In this document: positions 34,031 through 43,047 of the stretch, in pieces
Numbering within the stretch: position 1 is the first letter of the stretch
How the letters are laid out: the number at the start of each line of letters is the position of its first letter
From: an uncultured Ectothiorhodospiraceae bacterium
GTDB taxonomy: Bacteria; Pseudomonadota; Gammaproteobacteria; Nitrococcales; Nitrococcaceae
Direction of reading: 5' to 3'
Length of the DNA: 64,000 bases
NCBI GenBank assembly: GCA_913061005.1
Contig: CAJXSH010000005.1
Coordinates: forward strand, 38,935 to 102,934
The notes under the pieces: model-generated
Databases searched by the model: none
Told to the model about the DNA's origin: nothing
What the model saw: the letters and a program-made list of their open reading frames with translations, nothing else
Made by a program: the position numbers and the translations under genes

Positions 34031-35035
34031 ATGCCCGCGCACATTCCCGATCGCATGCAGGCCGTCGTTGCCCCCCAGTCAGGCGGCCCCGAGGTTCTGG
34101 CCTTTGAAGAGCGCCCCGTACCGACGCCGGGGCCGCGCGAGGTGCTCGTGCGTGTCGCCGCTGCCGGGGTCAATCGCCCCGACGTCATGCAGCGCATGGG
34201 GAACTACCCGCCTCCTCCCGGCGTGGGTGACGTGTTCGGACTGGAAATGGCGGGCGAGGTGGTCGCAGTGGGCGCCGAGGCCCGGCGGTTTGCCATTGGC
34301 GATCGCGTCTGCGGCCTGGTGCCCGCGGGCGGATATGCCAAGTATGCGGTGGTCGACGAACGCAATGCGCTGCGTGTGCCGGATAATGTCAGCCCGGTCA
34401 CCGCGGGCGCGATCCCCGAGACCTTCTTCACGGTCTGGACCAACATGATCCAGCGGGGACAGCTCCAGGCCGGCGAGTGGCTCCTGGTCCATGGCGGCAG
34501 CTCGGGCATTGGTACCACCGCCATCCAGATCGCCCATGCCCGCGGGGCGAAGGTGGCGATTACCGCCGGCAGCGAAGAGAAATGCGAGCGTTGTCGTGCG
34601 CTTGGCGCTGATCTCGCCATCAACTATCGCGAGACCGATTTTGTGGCCGCGCTGGCCGAGGGCACCGGCGGACATGGTTTTGACCTCTGCCTGGACATGG
34701 TTGCGGGCGAGTACGTGAACCGAAATCTGGAAGCGGCCGCACCGTTCGGGCGGATCGTGCAGATCGCCCTGCAGTCCGGGCCACAGGCCACGATCGACAT
34801 GAGCCGCATCATGCTGAAAAAGCTCTGGTTGACCGGCTCGACGCTGCGGCCACGCAGCGTTGAGGAAAAGGGCCTGATCGCAAGCGAGCTGGAGGCTGAA
34901 GTGGCCCCCCTCTGGGCCAAGGGACGCTGCCTGCCAGTGATTGACAGTACCTATGCGTTTGCCGACGTGGTCGACGCCCATCGCCGGATGGATGAGGCGC
35001 ACATTGGCAAGGTCATTCTGGTCATGGAGCAGTAG
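34031..35035 (+). CDS. Zinc-less quinone oxidoreductase-type MDR dehydrogenase
   Basis: 334 residues of the medium-chain dehydrogenase superfamily, quinone oxidoreductase branch. GVNRPDVMQRMGNYPPPPG is typical of the PIG3/QOR group; HGGSSGIGTTAIQIA is the NADPH loop. The structural and catalytic zinc cysteines of alcohol dehydrogenases are absent. It reduces quinones or enones with NADPH. ATG at 34031 follows GAGGAGC. Confidence 0.92.
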   Translation: MPAHIPDRMQAVVAPQSGGPEVLAFEERPVPTPGPREVLVRVAAAGVNRPDVMQRMGNYPPPPGVGDVFGLEMAGEVVAVGAEARRFAIGDRVCGLVPAGGYAKYAVVDERNALRVPDNVSPVTAGAIPETFFTVWTNMIQRGQLQAGEWLLVHGGSSGIGTTAIQIAHARGAKVAITAGSEEKCERCRALGADLAINYRETDFVAALAEGTGGHGFDLCLDMVAGEYVNRNLEAAAPFGRIVQIALQSGPQATIDMSRIMLKKLWLTGSTLRPRSVEEKGLIASELEAEVAPLWAKGRCLPVIDSTYAFADVVDAHRRMDEAHIGKVILVMEQ

Positions 35036-35043
35036 GGGACAGC

Positions 35044-36750
35044 ATGTCGATCGGAGCGGATATTCTTGCGGCAGCCCTGAAACGCCATGGCGTGCGTGAG
35101 ATCTTTGGGCAGAGCATCCCCTCGAAGCTCTTCCTGCGCGGTCGTCGCCAGGGCCTGCGCCAGCTTGCCTACCGGACCGAAAACGCCGGCGCCGCGATGG
35201 CGGATGCCTATGCCCGGGCGAGCGGGCGCGTAGGCGTTGTTGCCGCGCAGAACGGGCCGGCCGCCACGCTACTGGTGCCGGGGCTGGGTGAGGCCCTGAA
35301 GGCGTCAGTGCCGGTGGTCGCGATTGTGCAGGATGTCGCAACCGGCGCGCGCGATCGGAACGCGTTTCAGGAGCTGGATCATCTGGCGCTGTTTGCGCCG
35401 GTCAGCCGTTGGGTTCGGCGTTGCGAGCGAGCCGACCGGCTTGAGGACTACGTGGACATGGCATTTGCTGCGGCTGCGTCTGGTCATCCGGGACCGGCCG
35501 TTTTGCTGGTGCCCGTGGATGTGCTCGATGAGGCGGTAACCGCCGCGACAACGCCGCGCAGCGCCTCGCGCGGTCACTATCCGCTCGATCGTAGCGCACC
35601 CGAGGCAGCGCGGCTCGACGAGGCGGCCGACTGGCTTGCCAGTGCCCGCGCACCGGTGGTGATTGCCGGCGGCGGCATACACCGCTCGCAGGCCTATGAC
35701 GCACTCGCGGAGCTGCAGGGGCTTGGGCTTCCGGTGGCCACAACGGTAATGGGCAAAGGCGCAATTGATGAGACGAATGCGCTCTCGGCGGGTGTGGTGG
35801 GCTACTTCATGGGCCCCCGCAGCCGCAGCGAGGGCATGCGACCGCTTATTCGCGAGGCGGATGTGGTCGTGTTGGTCGGGAATCGCACCAACCAGAACGG
35901 CACCGACAGCTGGCAGCTCTATCCGCGGGATGCCCGTTACATTCATATCGATGTGGATGGTCTGGAGATCGGTCGCAACTACGAGGCGTTACGGTTGGTC
36001 GGTGACGCCCGGCTTGCCCTCGAAGGACTGGTCGAGCGCCTTCGCCCGCGGCTGGGAGGGTCGGAGCCTTCCTGGCAGGCGGCCGCCGAGGCGCTTATCG
36101 ACAGCGGCCGTCAGCACTGGGCGGGGCAGATGTCGCGATGGGTGGATGCCAGTGCGACGCCCATTCGGCCCGAACGGGTAATGGGCGAACTGGATGCCAT
36201 GCTCGACGGGCAGTCGACCGTGGTTGCCGATGCCAGTTATTCCTCCATCTGGGTTGCGAACTTCCTGACGGCGCGTAGCCCGGGTCCGGGGTTCCTGACA
36301 CCGCGGGGGCTGGCCGGCCTGGGTTGGGGGTTGCCGTTTGCCATTGGCGCCAAGGCCGCCAACCCCGCGCATGTTGTCCACTGCGTCACCGGCGACGGTG
36401 GGTTCGGCCATGTCTGGGCTGAGTTGGAGACGGCAATCCGCCTTGACCTGCCGGTCATCGTGACGGTGCTCAACAATCAGCTGCTGGGCTATCAGAAGCA
36501 TTCAGAACAAGTGTTGCATGGCGACTATACCGACGCCTGCGACTTCGCGCCGGTGGATCATGCCGCCATTGCCCGGGCCTGCGGCGGACATGGCGTGCGC
36601 ATTACCGAACCCGATCAATATGCCGCCGAGCTGGCAGCGGCGATCGCGCGACCGAGCGTCACGGTACTCGATGTCCTGGTGGACCCGAGTGCCTATCCGC
36701 CGGTTACCGCCTACTCCGGCAGCGAAGCGCTGACCGAACAGTTCTGGTAA
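35044..36750 (+). CDS. Thiamine diphosphate-dependent enzyme, acetolactate synthase-like
   Basis: 568 residues with the three-domain POX/ALS layout: pyrimidine-binding domain with catalytic Glu46 (YRTENAGAAMA), central domain, and PP domain with the GDG...NN motif (VTGDGGFGHV through TVLNNQ). No partner regulatory ILV subunit is present, so branched-chain biosynthesis is unlikely. It may decarboxylate a 2-oxoacid or ligate/cleave a C-C bond in the pathway served by neighbouring dehydrogenases. The exact reaction cannot be read from sequence. Confidence 0.9.
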   Translation: MSIGADILAAALKRHGVREIFGQSIPSKLFLRGRRQGLRQLAYRTENAGAAMADAYARASGRVGVVAAQNGPAATLLVPGLGEALKASVPVVAIVQDVATGARDRNAFQELDHLALFAPVSRWVRRCERADRLEDYVDMAFAAAASGHPGPAVLLVPVDVLDEAVTAATTPRSASRGHYPLDRSAPEAARLDEAADWLASARAPVVIAGGGIHRSQAYDALAELQGLGLPVATTVMGKGAIDETNALSAGVVGYFMGPRSRSEGMRPLIREADVVVLVGNRTNQNGTDSWQLYPRDARYIHIDVDGLEIGRNYEALRLVGDARLALEGLVERLRPRLGGSEPSWQAAAEALIDSGRQHWAGQMSRWVDASATPIRPERVMGELDAMLDGQSTVVADASYSSIWVANFLTARSPGPGFLTPRGLAGLGWGLPFAIGAKAANPAHVVHCVTGDGGFGHVWAELETAIRLDLPVIVTVLNNQLLGYQKHSEQVLHGDYTDACDFAPVDHAAIARACGGHGVRITEPDQYAAELAAAIARPSVTVLDVLVDPSAYPPVTAYSGSEALTEQFW

Positions 36751-36807
36751 CCGTGAATTTATCCCTGCCCTGCGGGGTGGATGTTATCCAAAACGAGGAG
36801 AGTTGAA

Positions 36808-38028
36808 ATGATCCTGAAGAAAAAGATGACGGGCGTAATTGCCCCCGCTGTTCTGGCCGTGGCGACCGGTGCCGGTATCGCGGGCACGGCGAGCGCGGAT
36901 GAGGTCAAGTTTGGCGCGCTTTATCCCCTGAGTGGCTCTCTGGCTCTGCTGGGCGAGGAGAGTTTCCGCGGGCTTGAACTGGCCGTCGAGGAGGTCAACG
37001 CCAATGGCGGCGTCCAGGGCCAGCAGATTGTGCTTGCCGGTGGTGACGCGGTCGACCAGAACCAGGCGATCGGCGAGGCGCGGCGGCTGATCTCCCGCGA
37101 GGACGTGGAGGCCATTTTCGGCACCTACTCGTCATCGCGTTCGATCGCGGCGAGTCAGGTCAGTGAGCTGGCGGGCGTTCCGTATTTCGAACTCGGTGCC
37201 GTTGCCCACGAAATCACCAACCGCGACTTCGACAACATCTATCGCACGAACCCGACGGCCCGGCATATGGCCCGTACCCACGTCGATATGATCGTCGATG
37301 CGATCGCCCCCGAACTCGGCAGGGACCCGGCTGATCTGCGGATCGGCATCATTCACGAGGACTCCAACTACGGCAGTTCGGTAGCGAGCTTCCAGGAGGT
37401 CTTTGGTGAGGAGGCCGGCCTCAACATCGTGGTCAATGAAGCCTACCCGGCCTCAACCGTGGACATGTCCTCGATTGTGCTGCGGCTGCAGGAGCGCGAT
37501 GTGGACATTGTCCTTCAGACCTCCTACCAGGATGACAGCATCCTGTTCCTGCGCCAGGCCAACGAGCGTGATTTCGAGCCTTCGGCCATCATTGGCGGCG
37601 GCGGCGGCTACTCGATGGTGCCAACGGCCGAGGCGGTCGGGTTTGATGTCATCGAGGGCGTTCTCAATGCCGATTTCACCCAGTATGCCGTCAATGCGGA
37701 CTTCGCCACGGGCGTCAACGACTTCGTCGAGGCCTATCGGGAGAAGTACGGCTCTGATCCGCGCTCCGGTCACTCGCTCAACAACTACGTGGGCGCCAAG
37801 GTGATCCTGGAGGCGCTGGATGAGGGCAACGGCTTCTCGCCCGAGGCCATTGCGGAGGCGTTGAGCGCGGTGGATGTGCCGGCCGGTGAGACCGCTGTGG
37901 GTTACGGCGTGAAGTTTGCCGAGAACGGCCAGAACGACGCGGCCTTCATGATGGGCATGCAGTGGCGTGACGGAGCGCTGGTCACGGTGTATCCGCCCGA
38001 GGCGGCTGTTGCCGACCTGGAGTTCTGA
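36808..38028 (+). CDS. ABC importer substrate-binding protein, branched-chain amino acid (LivJ) type
   Basis: 406 residues with a Sec signal peptide (MILKKK then a long hydrophobic run, cleavage near ASA-DE). The mature part is a type I periplasmic binding fold (FGALYPLSGSLALLGEE at its start). Such proteins bind amino acids, aromatic acids, amides or urea. ATG at 36808 follows GAGGAG. It precedes permease and ATPase genes, separated by a GC-rich hairpin. Confidence 0.92.
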   Translation: MILKKKMTGVIAPAVLAVATGAGIAGTASADEVKFGALYPLSGSLALLGEESFRGLELAVEEVNANGGVQGQQIVLAGGDAVDQNQAIGEARRLISREDVEAIFGTYSSSRSIAASQVSELAGVPYFELGAVAHEITNRDFDNIYRTNPTARHMARTHVDMIVDAIAPELGRDPADLRIGIIHEDSNYGSSVASFQEVFGEEAGLNIVVNEAYPASTVDMSSIVLRLQERDVDIVLQTSYQDDSILFLRQANERDFEPSAIIGGGGGYSMVPTAEAVGFDVIEGVLNADFTQYAVNADFATGVNDFVEAYREKYGSDPRSGHSLNNYVGAKVILEALDEGNGFSPEAIAEALSAVDVPAGETAVGYGVKFAENGQNDAAFMMGMQWRDGALVTVYPPEAAVADLEF

Positions 38029-38046
38029 GGCGGTTTTCGGAGAAGA

Positions 38047-38073
38047 CCGGGCGGGTGCGCTGCGCCCGCCCGG
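38047..38073 (+). promoter_or_regulatory. GC-rich hairpin between binding-protein and permease genes
   Basis: CCGGGCGGG (38047-38055) pairs with CCCGCCCGG (38065-38073), with further GCG/CGC pairing inside. It lies 18 nt after the binding-protein stop and no T-run follows. It likely raises binding-protein mRNA over permease mRNA. Confidence 0.6.
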
Positions 38074-38110
38074 GTCGTTGGAGCCCAGCAGTTAAAGGGT
38101 CGGGTTAGCC

Positions 38111-38992
38111 ATGGATCTCGTTTTTACCAATATCGTCAACGGCCTGATGCTAGGTGCGCTGTACGCGATCGTCAGCGTCGGGCTCACACTCGTCTTTGGA
38201 ATCGTCAAGGTCATCAACTTCGCCCATGGCGAGTTTTTGATGGTCTCGATGTTTCTGGTCTACCTGGTGACGACATTTTTTGGCGTTCACCCTTACTTCA
38301 GTCTGATCTTGGTGCTACCGGCAGCCTTTGTGATGGGCATGCTGGTGCAGCGCCTTCTCATCGAGCCGCTGCAAAACTCCGATGAGCACATCATGATCTT
38401 CGCCACGGTGGGGCTGTCCATTGCGCTGATCAACCTGATGCTGCTGATCTTTGGCCCGGATATCCTGAACACGCCGTCGTCGGGGCTGCGCCAGCCGGTG
38501 AATATCGGCTCCGGCATGTTCCTTACCGGGCAGCTGAACATCCTGATCTGTGCCATCGCGGTGGTCGGCGGGATCCATCTGTTTCTTACGCGCACCCAGC
38601 TTGGCCGCTCAATCCGAGCGACGGGTCAGAACCGGTCGGCCGCCCAGCTCATGGGTATCAATGTCTCCTGGATTTACATGGTGACCTTCGGCATCGGTGC
38701 AGCCTGCGTGGGGCTGGCGGCCGTGCTGATCGCACCGCTTTACCCAACGTCGCCCGAGGTGGGGCAGTACTTCGTGCTGCTGTCGTTCGTCGTGGTGGTA
38801 ATGGGCGGACTCGGGAGTATTACCGGCGCGCTGGTGGCCTCCATGATCATTGGCCTTGTCGATGCCTTCGCCGGGTTCTATCTGGGCGCCAACGTCAAGG
38901 ATCTGGTCGTCTTCGGCATTTTCCTGCTGGTGCTGATCTTCCGCCCGCAGGGTCTGTTCGGCGGCGCGCGCAACCTCTCGCATGTCTCCTGA
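38111..38992 (+). CDS. livH: ABC importer permease, LivH type
   Basis: 293 residues with about eight helices and LivH landmarks: GLMLGALYAIVSVGLTLVFG, NFAHGEFLM and RATGQNRSAAQLMGI (the EAA-like coupling loop). Inner-membrane channel subunit paired with the LivM half of the next gene. Confidence 0.93.
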   Translation: MDLVFTNIVNGLMLGALYAIVSVGLTLVFGIVKVINFAHGEFLMVSMFLVYLVTTFFGVHPYFSLILVLPAAFVMGMLVQRLLIEPLQNSDEHIMIFATVGLSIALINLMLLIFGPDILNTPSSGLRQPVNIGSGMFLTGQLNILICAIAVVGGIHLFLTRTQLGRSIRATGQNRSAAQLMGINVSWIYMVTFGIGAACVGLAAVLIAPLYPTSPEVGQYFVLLSFVVVVMGGLGSITGALVASMIIGLVDAFAGFYLGANVKDLVVFGIFLLVLIFRPQGLFGGARNLSHVS

Positions 38993-39025
38993 GCGAGACC
39001 GAACGGCCTGTTGGAGTAATACGTG

Positions 39026-40879
39026 ATGCCAAGCCAGAAACAAACAACTCGAGCACCGGCGCTGCTGCGGGCGCTCGGGGTCGATAACTCGGCGGACATG
39101 CGCGGCACACTGTATGTGCTGCTGTTGCTGGCTGCCCTTCTTCTAACCCCGATTGTGGTGGGCGATGATTTTGTCTACCACGTTTTCATCACGATCTGCC
39201 TGTTTGCCGGGCTTGCGACGGCATGGAATATCGTGGGCGGTTTTGCCGGGCAGCTCTCGCTCGGACATGCGATGTACTACGGCATCGGTGCCTACACCGG
39301 CATGATTCTGGTCAACGCGGGCATTACGCCGTGGATCGGGATGTTTGTCGGTGCTGCCGTCTCGGCCGTGGTTGGTGTGTTGATCGCCTACCCCTGTTTC
39401 CGTCTCAAGGGGCCGTTCTATGCGCTGGCATCGATCGCCTTTCTCGAGGTGTTCCACGTCCTGGCCATCGAGCTCAAATGGCTCACCGGCGGGGCGACCG
39501 GGAAGATGGTACCGCTGCAGGTGGGTTGGGAATGGATGATCTTCCGCGAGCGCCTGCCGTCTTTGATTATCGTGTTCGGGATGCTCTGCTTTACGCTTGT
39601 GGTGGCGCAGGTCATTCGGCACCGACGCCTCGGCTTTTACCTGATTGCCACGCGCGAGCGTGAATCCGCGGCGCGTGCGGCGGGTATTCCCACCGTTCGG
39701 GTGCGTATCTATGCGGCTGCCATATCAGCTGCGCTGGTATCGATACTGGGCACTTTTCACGCCATGTATCTGACGTTCATCGAACCCGATGCGGCGTTCA
39801 ATCTGGTCTTCTCCATCCAGATCGTGCTGTTTGCGCTGGTGGGCGGTATCGGCACTGTCTTCGGACCATTGCTTGGCGCCATCCTGCTGGTGCCGATCAC
39901 CGAAATCTCCCGTGGCCTGCTGGGCGCCTCGGCCCTTGGCCTGCACGGGTTCGTCTATGGCGTCATCCTCATGCTGGTGGTGGTGTTCATGCCGGATGGC
40001 ATCGTGAGAGTGCTGCCGCAACGGCTGCGGGCCGCCATGGATCCGGAGGAGTTTGACGACACCCGCGGCGAGGCATTGGATGACGAGGCAATGGGTGAGA
40101 TGCACCCCGAGTCCGTCAAGACCGGTGAGCGGCCCCCTGTTGGGCGGGAAGTGCTGCGCGTGGATCATCTGGTCAAGAACTTTGGAGGCCTTGCGGTTAC
40201 CCAGGATGTGTCGCTGACGCTGCGTGAAGGCGAGGTTCTGGGCATTATCGGCCCGAACGGCGCCGGCAAGACGACGCTGTTCAACATGCTGTCAGGCTTC
40301 CTGGCGGCGGATGGGGGCAGCGTGGCGGTGATGGATGCGAACGGCAATGTCCACCAGCCCCAGACGCCTGCCGACTTTGTGGGCCTGGGCGTGGGGCGGA
40401 CGTTCCAGATCGTGCAGCCGTTTGCCTCCATGACGGTCGAGGAAAACATCATGGTTGGCGCGTTCCACCGCCATCCCGGTGTTGATGCAGCGCGGGCGGC
40501 GGCCCGCGAAATTGCCGAAGAGCTTGGCATGGCACGCTATCTCCATGAGGAAGCGCGCAACCTGCCCATCGGCGGGCTCAAGCGCCTAGAGGTGGCCCGC
40601 GTCATGGCCATGCGACCGCGAATCCTGCTGCTCGATGAGGTGATGGCGGGCATCAACCCGTCGGATCTGCTGGAGGCCATTCGTCTGATCAAGGCCATTC
40701 GCGACACCGGGGTCAGCATCATCGCCATCGAGCATGTCATGCGCGCGGTGATGGATCTCTCGGATCGGGTGGTCGTCATCAACTCGGGTGCGGTTATTGC
40801 GGAGGGTGATCCCGAAACGGTGGTTCGCGATGAGGCGGTGATCGAGGCCTATCTGGGCAAGGAGCACGGCAATGCTTAA
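39026..40879 (+). CDS. Fused LivM permease-LivG ATPase
   Basis: About 617 residues (ATG at 39026; a GTG 3 nt upstream is possible). Residues 1 to about 335 are a LivM permease (GGFAGQLSLGHAMYYGIGAY, RERESAARAAGI coupling loop). An acidic linker follows. Residues from about 370 are a LivG ATPase with Walker A GPNGAGKTT and Walker B RILLLDEVMAG. The signature reads LPIGGLKRLEVAR, a variant of LSGGQ. Fusion fixes permease and ATPase 1:1. It overlaps the LivF gene by 8 nt. Confidence 0.92.
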   Translation: MPSQKQTTRAPALLRALGVDNSADMRGTLYVLLLLAALLLTPIVVGDDFVYHVFITICLFAGLATAWNIVGGFAGQLSLGHAMYYGIGAYTGMILVNAGITPWIGMFVGAAVSAVVGVLIAYPCFRLKGPFYALASIAFLEVFHVLAIELKWLTGGATGKMVPLQVGWEWMIFRERLPSLIIVFGMLCFTLVVAQVIRHRRLGFYLIATRERESAARAAGIPTVRVRIYAAAISAALVSILGTFHAMYLTFIEPDAAFNLVFSIQIVLFALVGGIGTVFGPLLGAILLVPITEISRGLLGASALGLHGFVYGVILMLVVVFMPDGIVRVLPQRLRAAMDPEEFDDTRGEALDDEAMGEMHPESVKTGERPPVGREVLRVDHLVKNFGGLAVTQDVSLTLREGEVLGIIGPNGAGKTTLFNMLSGFLAADGGSVAVMDANGNVHQPQTPADFVGLGVGRTFQIVQPFASMTVEENIMVGAFHRHPGVDAARAAAREIAEELGMARYLHEEARNLPIGGLKRLEVARVMAMRPRILLLDEVMAGINPSDLLEAIRLIKAIRDTGVSIIAIEHVMRAVMDLSDRVVVINSGAVIAEGDPETVVRDEAVIEAYLGKEHGNA

Positions 40880-41576
40880 GTTGAATGACGTGATGGCCGG
40901 CTACGGCTCGACCACGATTCTGCATGGCGTCTCACTAGAGGTGAATGCGGGCGAAATCGTGACCATTGTCGGCGGTAACGGCGCCGGCAAAACCACGACC
41001 CTGCGGGTTATTTCCTCGCTGATCCGCGCGCGCAGCGGTCAGGTGCAGTTTGAAGGGCGTGACATAACGGGCATGAAGGCCCACAAGGTGGTTGAGGCGG
41101 GGATCACCATGGTCCCCGAGGCACGCCAGCTCTTTCCCGAGATGACGGTGCTGGAAAACCTGCAGATGGGATCGTTCACGCGCCATGCCCGGGCCCACTA
41201 CAAGGAAAAGCTCGACGAGGTGGTCGGGCTCTTCCCGCGGGTTGCAGAGCGCTTCTCGCAGCAGGCCCAGTCCCTGTCGGGTGGCGAGCAGCAGATGGTG
41301 GCCATTGCCCGCGGCATGATGGCCTGCCCGCGGCTGATGCTCTTCGATGAGCCATCACTCGGGTTGGCGCCGATTGTGGTCAAGCAGGTGTTCGACGTGG
41401 TTCGGGCCATCGCGGCCGGGGGGACGACAGTGCTGATCGTCGAGCAGAACGTCTATCAGACTCTGAAGATTGCCGATCGCGGCTACGTGATTGAGAACGG
41501 CGAAATCGTCATGGGTGGCGAGGCCGAGCAGCTGATCGGCGATGACCATGTGCGCAAGGCCTATCTGGGGATCTAA
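40872..41576 (+). CDS. livF: ABC importer ATPase, LivF type
   Basis: 234 residues. Walker A GGNGAGKTT, signature SLSGGEQQMVAIAR, Walker B RLMLFDEPSLGLAP, and the LivF-specific VPEARQLFPEMTVLENL. It pairs with the ATPase half of the fused protein. Confidence 0.95.
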   Translation: MLKLNDVMAGYGSTTILHGVSLEVNAGEIVTIVGGNGAGKTTTLRVISSLIRARSGQVQFEGRDITGMKAHKVVEAGITMVPEARQLFPEMTVLENLQMGSFTRHARAHYKEKLDEVVGLFPRVAERFSQQAQSLSGGEQQMVAIARGMMACPRLMLFDEPSLGLAPIVVKQVFDVVRAIAAGGTTVLIVEQNVYQTLKIADRGYVIENGEIVMGGEAEQLIGDDHVRKAYLGI

Positions 41577-41579
41577 CCG

Positions 41580-42359
41580 ATGACGAACACAGCGGGTCAT
41601 GCGGGACGCCGGGTTCTGGTCACGGGGGCGGGCTCGGGCATTGGCCGGGCCATTGCCCTTGGCTTTGCGGGGCGGGGGGCACTGGTTGGAGTGCTCGATC
41701 GCAGCGGTGACGCGGCCGAGGCGGTAACGGCGGAAATCACCGCAGCGGCCCCCGGCGGCGCCATTGCCCTTTGTGCCGATGTCTCGGACTATGCGGCCGT
41801 CGCCGCCGAAATCGATCGCGCCGAGGCGGCCCTCGGGGGAGCTTTTCAGGCGGTTGTGAACAATGCGGGTATTTCGCCCAAGCATGACGGGCGGCCGCAT
41901 GGTGTCTGGGAGATGGATCCGGCGGAGTGGGCCGCGGTGGTGGGCGTCAATTTGACCGGTGCATTCAACACCATTCGCTGCCTCAGCCCCGCGATGCGCG
42001 AGGCTGGTGAGGGCGCCATCGTCAATATGTCGTCGGTGGCCGGCAAGACACACTCGCCAATCGTGGCCTGCCACTATGCCGCCACCAAGTCAGCACTGAT
42101 CGGCTTCACCAAGCATCTCGCCGCAGAGCTTGGCCCGGCCAATGTGCGTGTGAACGCCATTGCGCCAGGGCGCATCGAGACCCCCATGGTGCTGGCAGTG
42201 GGTGAGGCGGTGAATGCCGAGCAGATCGCCAAGACTCCCATGAACCGGCTCGGGCGACCGGATGAGGTGGCCGATCTGGCCGCCTATCTGGTGTCGGACG
42301 AGGCGAGCTTTGTCACGGGGCAGACGATTGATGTGGCGGGTGGCCTGTACATGACCTGA
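41580..42359 (+). CDS. Short-chain dehydrogenase/reductase (FabG-like)
   Basis: 259 residues. NAD(P) loop VTGAGSGIGRAIA, NNAG, MSSVAG and catalytic HYAATKS. Three nt after livF, so it is part of the importer operon and probably handles the imported compound. Its last 47 nt overlap the 3' end of the convergent GntR gene. Confidence 0.9.
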   Translation: MTNTAGHAGRRVLVTGAGSGIGRAIALGFAGRGALVGVLDRSGDAAEAVTAEITAAAPGGAIALCADVSDYAAVAAEIDRAEAALGGAFQAVVNNAGISPKHDGRPHGVWEMDPAEWAAVVGVNLTGAFNTIRCLSPAMREAGEGAIVNMSSVAGKTHSPIVACHYAATKSALIGFTKHLAAELGPANVRVNAIAPGRIETPMVLAVGEAVNAEQIAKTPMNRLGRPDEVADLAAYLVSDEASFVTGQTIDVAGGLYMT

Positions 42360-43047
42360 TCGGAGCCAGTCCGAGGCGGCGGCGCGCATTGGCGATGTGC
42401 AGATGCATGGCGGCGCGGGCCGCATCCGGGTCCCCATCGGTGATGGCCTCGAGGATGGCCTGGTGTTCGGCATGGGTTGTGCTGCCCGGATAACCGCGGC
42501 GTGCCGTATTGGAGCGGGCCAGCACGATCGACTGCAGCATTGATGCGTGGAAATAGCCGATCAACTCCACAAACACGGGGTTGCCCGTGGCGCTGGCAAT
42601 CGCCTGGTGGAACGCGGCGTCCGCCTCCCCGGCCGGGGCGCCGGACTGAAAGGCGCGCGACAGCCCTGAAAATGCCGTCTCGAGCGTCCGAATCGCCGCC
42701 GAATCCCGGTTGCGGGCCGCCATCGCCGCTGCGCCTGGCTCCAGCTCCTGACGCACCTCGAAGGTTTGTCGCAGGGCCGTTACATGGCGGGGTGACTGGT
42801 CCGTTGTGCTGTCGGTGCGCCACGCAAGAGGGCTCGCCACAAAGCTCCCGGCGCCCTGGCGGGTATGGATCAGCCCGCTGCTGCGCAAATGCGCAATCGC
42901 CTCGCGAACCGCGGCGCGACTGACGGAAAAGCGCGCCGAGAGCGCGGCCTCGGTCGGCAGCCTCTGGCCTGGCTCATAACGGCGCTGACGGATTTCATGC
43001 TCGAGCACCGCGGCAAGCTCGGTTGGCAGGCGGCCCTTCGCGGGCAT
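42313..43047 (-). CDS. GntR-family regulator, FadR/FCD subgroup
   Basis: 244 residues. Winged helix (GQRLPTEAALSARFSVSRAA, then VREAIAHLRSSGLI) and FCD domain (GEADAAFHQAIASATGNPVF, ending AEHQAILEAITDGD). The ATG at 43047 overlaps the stop of the FAD/Fe-S dehydrogenase (TGATG), so regulator and enzyme are translated together. Reading on upstream in the same frame is possible but would be antisense-like and overlaps the dehydrogenase, so it was not used. Confidence 0.9.
   Translation of the reverse strand: MPAKGRLPTELAAVLEHEIRQRRYEPGQRLPTEAALSARFSVSRAAVREAIAHLRSSGLIHTRQGAGSFVASPLAWRTDSTTDQSPRHVTALRQTFEVRQELEPGAAAMAARNRDSAAIRTLETAFSGLSRAFQSGAPAGEADAAFHQAIASATGNPVFVELIGYFHASMLQSIVLARSNTARRGYPGSTTHAEHQAILEAITDGDPDAARAAMHLHIANARRRLGLAPIRSCTGHPPHQSSAP

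Noticed and set aside
34079..35341. A 420-codon antisense frame opposite the quinone oxidoreductase
   Set aside because: Same reason; no recognisable domain and no ribosome site, while the sense protein is a clear MDR enzyme.
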